Shown piece by piece: positions 60,666 through 64,000 of a DNA stretch of 64,000 bases (the first letter of the stretch is position 1; each line of letters opens with the position of its first letter). The position numbers and the translations under genes were made by a program. The notes below the pieces were generated by a model. The model was not told the DNA's origin. It worked only from the letters and a program-made list of their open reading frames with translations, and made no database searches. Source of the DNA: Mesorhizobium sp. WSM3862 (GTDB lineage: Bacteria > Pseudomonadota > Alphaproteobacteria > Rhizobiales > Rhizobiaceae); the NCBI RefSeq assembly GCF_002294985.1, contig NZ_NSGE01000002.1, forward strand, positions 744,001 through 808,000, in the 5' to 3' direction.

Positions 60666-61114
60666 GCACCGAGACGAAAGACGGTTGGATGGGGGTCGTG
60701 AAAGGTCGTCCGCAGGTCGGGTCCTTCGCCGAGCGCACGCGGCGCACGCGGATGAGCGACATCGAGGCCTTCACCGACATCACCGGCGATCGCAACCCGC
60801 TGCATTACGACCGCGCGCTGGCCGAGAAGTCGGTATTCGGCAAGCTGATCGTCCAGGGCGGCGTCACCTCCGGCATCCTCAACGCGCTGGTCGCCGAGGA
60901 CTTGCCCGGCCCCGGAACTGTGTTCCTCGAAGTGGCCTGGAAGTTCGTCAAGGCGGTCGGCGTTGACGAGGAGATCACCGGTCGCGTGGAGGTCAAGGAA
61001 GTGCGTCCCGACAAGCCGATCTGCAAGATCGAGACCAGCGTGCGCAACCGCCAGGGCGAGCTTTGCCTCGTCGGCACCGCCACGGTGTTCACCGTTCCGC
61101 TCCAAGGCGCATGA
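60662..61114 (+). CDS. MaoC family enoyl-CoA hydratase
   Basis: A 150-residue hot-dog-fold hydratase. FTDITGDRNPLHYDRALAEK is the hydratase-2 signature with catalytic Asp and His; VQGGVTSGILNALVAEDLPG follows. It would add water to an enoyl-CoA to give the 3-hydroxyacyl-CoA that an aldolase could then cleave. The ATGA overlaps join it to both the DUF35 and the MFS gene, so it is translated with them. Confidence 0.9.
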   Translation: MSTETKDGWMGVVKGRPQVGSFAERTRRTRMSDIEAFTDITGDRNPLHYDRALAEKSVFGKLIVQGGVTSGILNALVAEDLPGPGTVFLEVAWKFVKAVGVDEEITGRVEVKEVRPDKPICKIETSVRNRQGELCLVGTATVFTVPLQGA

Positions 61115-62355
61115 GCACGATCGGTGGCGGCCGGCTTGATATGGCGGCCGACAGCGAGCGTTGGCGCGTGCTGTCGCTGCTTTGCCTCGCGGTCGTCTTG
61201 TCGCTGACAACCTGGTTTTCGGCGACTGCGATACTTCCCGAACTGAAGCAGGAATTGGCGCTGAGCGCGAGCGCTGAGGCGTGGCTGACCAATGGCGTCC
61301 AGGTCGGTTTCGTCATCGGAGCACTAGCGGCGAGCCTGGTCAACCTTCCCGATCTTGTCCGGCTCAGCCGCCTGATGGCGGCCGCCGCTTTTGTCGCCGC
61401 GCTCGCCAATGCGAGCCTGCTGTTTCATCTCGGGCCGGGCGGCGTGATCGCCGCGCGTATTGTCACCGGCGCAGCGCTTGCCGGCGTCTATCCGCCGGCG
61501 CTTAAGCTGGTCGCCACCTGGTTCACGCGCGACCGGGGGCTGGCGCTCGGCGCAGTCATCGGCGCGCTCACCATCGGCTCGGCGCTGCCGCATCTCTTTC
61601 GCGCTGTCCTGACCGCGCTCGACTGGCGGCCGGTGGTCGCGGCCGCCAGCGTCGCAACGGCGGCGGGCGCGCTGCTTTTCCTGCTCTTTGCCAGGGAAGG
61701 ACCCTATCCCTTTGGCAAGGCTATCTTCGAACCCTCGCGCATCGGCCGGGTGTTCCGTGAAAAGCCGCTGCTCCTCTCCAATCTCGGTTACCTCGGCCAC
61801 ATGTGGGAACTCTACGCCATGTGGGCCTGGTTGCTTGCCTACACGCGCGCCGCTTTCGAAGCGCAGGCGATCGGGACTGCCGCAACTGCTTCGCTCTCGA
61901 CCTTCCTTGTCGTGGCGTCCGGCATCCTCGGCTGCCTGCTCGGCGGCTATCTGTCGGACCGCATCGGCCGCACTGCCACCACCGCCGGCATGATGCTCGT
62001 CTCGGGCGGCTGCGCGCTGCTGATGGGCTTTCTCTTCACCGGCCCGCTATGGCTGTTCATGTTGGTGGCGATCGTCTGGGGCGTTTCGGTTGTGGGCGAT
62101 TCGGCGCAGTTCTCCGCCGCCGTCACCGAGCTTGCCGACCGCCGCTTCGTCGGCACCGCATTGTCGGTGCAACTGGGACTGGGTTTCGCGCTGACTGTGC
62201 TCGCCATCTGGCTGACGCCGCGCTTCGCCGACTTCATCGGCGGCTGGCGCTGGGCCTTCCTGCTGCTGGTTCCCGGGCCGCTTCTGGGGGCGATCGCCAT
62301 GCTATGGTTGCGAAACTTGCCGGAGAGCGAGAAAATGGCAGGCGGGCTCCGCTAG
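61111..62355 (+). CDS. MFS transporter
   Basis: A 414-residue major facilitator with about 12 membrane segments. RVLSLLCLAVVLSLTTWFSA is TM1, DLVRLSRLMAAAAFVAALAN and GYLSDRIGRTATTAGMML carry the motif A-like loops. It resembles the CynX/NarK-like uptake group in general layout. As the last gene of the acyl-CoA operon it most likely imports the substrate of this pathway, but no substrate is known. ATGA overlap with MaoC. Confidence 0.88.
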   Translation: MSTIGGGRLDMAADSERWRVLSLLCLAVVLSLTTWFSATAILPELKQELALSASAEAWLTNGVQVGFVIGALAASLVNLPDLVRLSRLMAAAAFVAALANASLLFHLGPGGVIAARIVTGAALAGVYPPALKLVATWFTRDRGLALGAVIGALTIGSALPHLFRAVLTALDWRPVVAAASVATAAGALLFLLFAREGPYPFGKAIFEPSRIGRVFREKPLLLSNLGYLGHMWELYAMWAWLLAYTRAAFEAQAIGTAATASLSTFLVVASGILGCLLGGYLSDRIGRTATTAGMMLVSGGCALLMGFLFTGPLWLFMLVAIVWGVSVVGDSAQFSAAVTELADRRFVGTALSVQLGLGFALTVLAIWLTPRFADFIGGWRWAFLLLVPGPLLGAIAMLWLRNLPESEKMAGGLR

Positions 62356-62425
62356 GAGCCGCTGCCGCTACTTGAGTCGCGGCAAATGATGATCCGGGCA
62401 TTTGCCCGCAGCCTGAAGACCGGTG

Positions 62426-63280
62426 ATGGAACAAGCAACCAGAACGCGCGGGCGTCCTCGTTACGACCAGGAAGACGCCGAAGCGGCCGAGGCCTTCCGC
62501 TCGATCGGCTCCAAAGTCCAGCTCAACCGGGATGAGGCTGCGCCGCTCTGGGTGCAGTTGCGCAACCAGGTCGAGGAGGCGATCAACACCGGCCTGCTGG
62601 CCGCCAATTCGCGCATTCCCTCGGAACAGGCGCTCTGCGATTTCTTCGGCGTTTCGCGCCCCGTCGTGCGCGCGGCGATCGGCTCGCTCTCCAACGAAGG
62701 CCGTATCATCAAGATGCCGCGCAAGGGTATGTTCGTCGCGGCACCGCGCGAGCATGTCGACTTCATGACCGCCAATCTCGGCGTGTTCGACGACTTGACC
62801 GCCAAGGGCCACAAGGTCTCGACCCGCACGCTGGAGGTCTACCGCTGCCCGCCGAGCGAAAAGGAGTCCAAGGTTTTCGGCATTCCGGCCAGCGGCAGCG
62901 TCGTCCGCATCAGCCGCGTCTACATGACCGACGGCACGCCGATCACCATGACGCGCATCAGCCTGCCTGGGCACCGTGTGCCGGGGCTGGAAAATATCCT
63001 ATCGGAGAACCAGTCGGTGTTCGGCACCATCCGCGCTTTGTTCGGTCTGACGGTGAAGCGCGCCGACCGCTGGCTGCGCGCCGCCCTTCCCACCAAGGAA
63101 GAGGCCGAGCAGATGGGCGTCGCCGCCAACACGCCGCTGATCGAGATCGAGTCGATCGCCTATGACGCCGACGGCGCGGCGCTCGAATATTACGAGGCCT
63201 TCTACAACTCCTCTGTCGCCCGCATCCACATGGCGGTCGAGCAGCCATCGACGACGGTGAACGGCGTCGATCGAACCTGA
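62426..63280 (+). CDS. GntR family regulator, UTRA (HutC) type
   Basis: A 284-residue regulator. After an N-terminal extension with TRGRPRYDQEDAEAAE, the winged helix reads LWVQLRNQVEEAINTG, then IPSEQALCDFFGVSRPVVRA and SLSNEGRIIKMPRKGMFVAA. The C-terminal UTRA ligand domain begins about residue 120 (TRTLEVYRCPPSEKESKVFG) and includes RISRVYMTDGTPITMTRISL. ATG 62426 or GTG 62423 are possible starts. The next gene has a TGGTTATAACCA palindrome in its promoter, as does the ligase operon, making this protein the likely regulator of both. Confidence 0.9.
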   Translation: MEQATRTRGRPRYDQEDAEAAEAFRSIGSKVQLNRDEAAPLWVQLRNQVEEAINTGLLAANSRIPSEQALCDFFGVSRPVVRAAIGSLSNEGRIIKMPRKGMFVAAPREHVDFMTANLGVFDDLTAKGHKVSTRTLEVYRCPPSEKESKVFGIPASGSVVRISRVYMTDGTPITMTRISLPGHRVPGLENILSENQSVFGTIRALFGLTVKRADRWLRAALPTKEEAEQMGVAANTPLIEIESIAYDADGAALEYYEAFYNSSVARIHMAVEQPSTTVNGVDRT

Positions 63281-63310
63281 GTTGCGCTCCTCCAAAAAAG
63301 TTTCCGTTTT

Positions 63311-63324
63311 CTGGTTATAACCAG
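63311..63324. promoter_or_regulatory. GntR operator copy 2, upstream of the SDR gene
   Basis: CTGGTTATAACCAG is a perfect 14-base palindrome, with the core TGGTTATAACCA identical to the one in the ligase promoter at 57052-57063. It lies immediately upstream of TTGACG (63326-63331), which with TAACGT (63349-63354) and a 17-base spacer makes a plausible promoter for the SDR gene. Confidence 0.7.
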
Positions 63325-63480
63325 ATTGACGGGCTCGGGAAGCTTCTGTAACGTCCCTGTCATGGGGTCGGGAGGAGCCTGACCCGGAGGCATTATCAGG
63401 ACAGGTGGGCTTGCGGCGCTGCTTCGGCGGCGAGGGCGGAGTTTTGCCCGCTCTCAAGTCCGTCCTGATGGAGGACGTGC

Positions 63481-64000
63481 ATGGATTACCGGTCGCAATT
63501 CGACCTGACGGGCGAGGTTGCCGTCGTCACCGGCGGCGCCAGCGGGATCGGACTTGAGGCCGCCAAGGCGCTGGGGACTTGCGGCGCGAGGATCGTCCTG
63601 CTCGACATGAATGCGGATGGGCTGAAAGCCGCAGCCGAAGCGCTCAGGGCCGCGGGCGTCGCGAGCGTCGATGGCCGCGTGTTGAACGTTACCGATCCGC
63701 AAGCCGTCGAGGCGATGGCCGCTCAGATCACCAGTGATTTCGGCAAGGTCGATATACTGGTCAACAGCGCCGGCATCGCGCGCCTCAACACCGCGCTCGA
63801 CACACCGGACGAGGAATGGCGCCTGGTGATGGACGTCAACGTCAACGGCGTCTACTGGGCCTCGCGCGCCTTCGGCCGTTCGATGGTCGCCCACAAGAAG
63901 GGTTCCATCGTCAATCTCGGCTCGATGTCGGGCTTGATCATCAACCGCCCGCAGACGGCGCCATCCTACATGGTGAGCAAGGGCGCCGTGCACATGATGA
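63481..64000 (+). CDS. short-chain dehydrogenase/reductase (3' end outside the window)
   Basis: The first 173 residues of an SDR. TGGASGIGLEAAKALG is the NAD(P)-binding motif, NSAG follows near residue 97, and SYMVSKGAV carries the catalytic Tyr and Lys near residue 165. MDYRSQFDLTGEVAVVTGGA is the start, common in gluconate- or acetoacetyl-CoA-reductase-like SDRs of catabolic operons. The gene runs off the window, so length and C-terminus are unknown. It is behind the GntR operator and probably belongs to the same pathway. Confidence 0.9.
   Translation, partial: MDYRSQFDLTGEVAVVTGGASGIGLEAAKALGTCGARIVLLDMNADGLKAAAEALRAAGVASVDGRVLNVTDPQAVEAMAAQITSDFGKVDILVNSAGIARLNTALDTPDEEWRLVMDVNVNGVYWASRAFGRSMVAHKKGSIVNLGSMSGLIINRPQTAPSYMVSKGAVHMM

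Overview
The window reads as a chromosomal stretch of a high-GC alphaproteobacterium of the order Hyphomicrobiales, most likely Mesorhizobium or a close relative. The pointers are the rhizobial form of dnaG and rpoD, a DUF680 secreted peptide (a family largely confined to Mesorhizobium), DUF1127 and RcnB-like small proteins, palindromic intergenic repeats of the rhizobial type, and many LysR/GntR/TetR regulators next to ABC importers. This assignment is inferred from gene content, not from a database search.

1-13.5 kb carries housekeeping functions: a GatB/YqeY protein, an L,D-transpeptidase, a stand-alone DnaB-like ATPase, an acetyltransferase, a DUF983 membrane protein, a MocR-type regulator, an AraJ-like MFS exporter, a Na/phosphate symporter, an RcnB-like protein, then dnaG (primase) and rpoD (primary sigma factor). 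13.6-30 kb is a mosaic of small genes: GYD and DCC proteins, PadR with its operator, HlyU, a BKACE-type enzyme, azoreductase/LysR, TetR/glyoxalase with two clear operators, a trypsin-like protease beside a catalytically dead paralogue and a LuxR regulator, an SDR, an OmpA protein with a long repetitive linker, a SIMPL protein, and a CAU-anticodon tRNA whose 3' acceptor strand is lost. 30-36 kb holds LysR/TauE and LysR/EmrA-EmrB pairs.

36.4-54.8 kb is a large catabolic locus: GMC oxidoreductase, a ribose-type ABC importer, glyoxalase I-like protein, FAD-linked 2-hydroxyacid dehydrogenase, two FadR-type GntR regulators, a beta-hydroxyacid dehydrogenase, aldo/keto reductase, a fuconolactonase-family hydrolase and a complete Liv-type ABC importer. 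Four copies of one operator-like element, (A)GGGTTGT-N3-AYAA, sit upstream of its transcription units and suggest a single regulon, probably for a deoxy-sugar, sugar acid or lactone that is oxidised, hydrolysed and fed into central metabolism. The substrate is not determined.

54.8-55.8 kb is a zone of decay: a ribose-type permease 3' end with frame changes, a small Lar-like zinc-ribbon gene, and the 3' end of a LacI-family regulator. 55.8-64 kb is a second catabolic locus: thiolase, acetoacetate-CoA ligase-like enzyme, a thiolase-fold protein that has lost its catalytic residues next to a DUF35 protein and a MaoC hydratase (the arrangement of Ltp2-type retro-aldolases), an MFS transporter, a GntR/UTRA regulator and a partial SDR. 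A perfect palindrome, TGGTTATAACCA, lies in both promoter regions of this locus and is the likely operator of the GntR protein.
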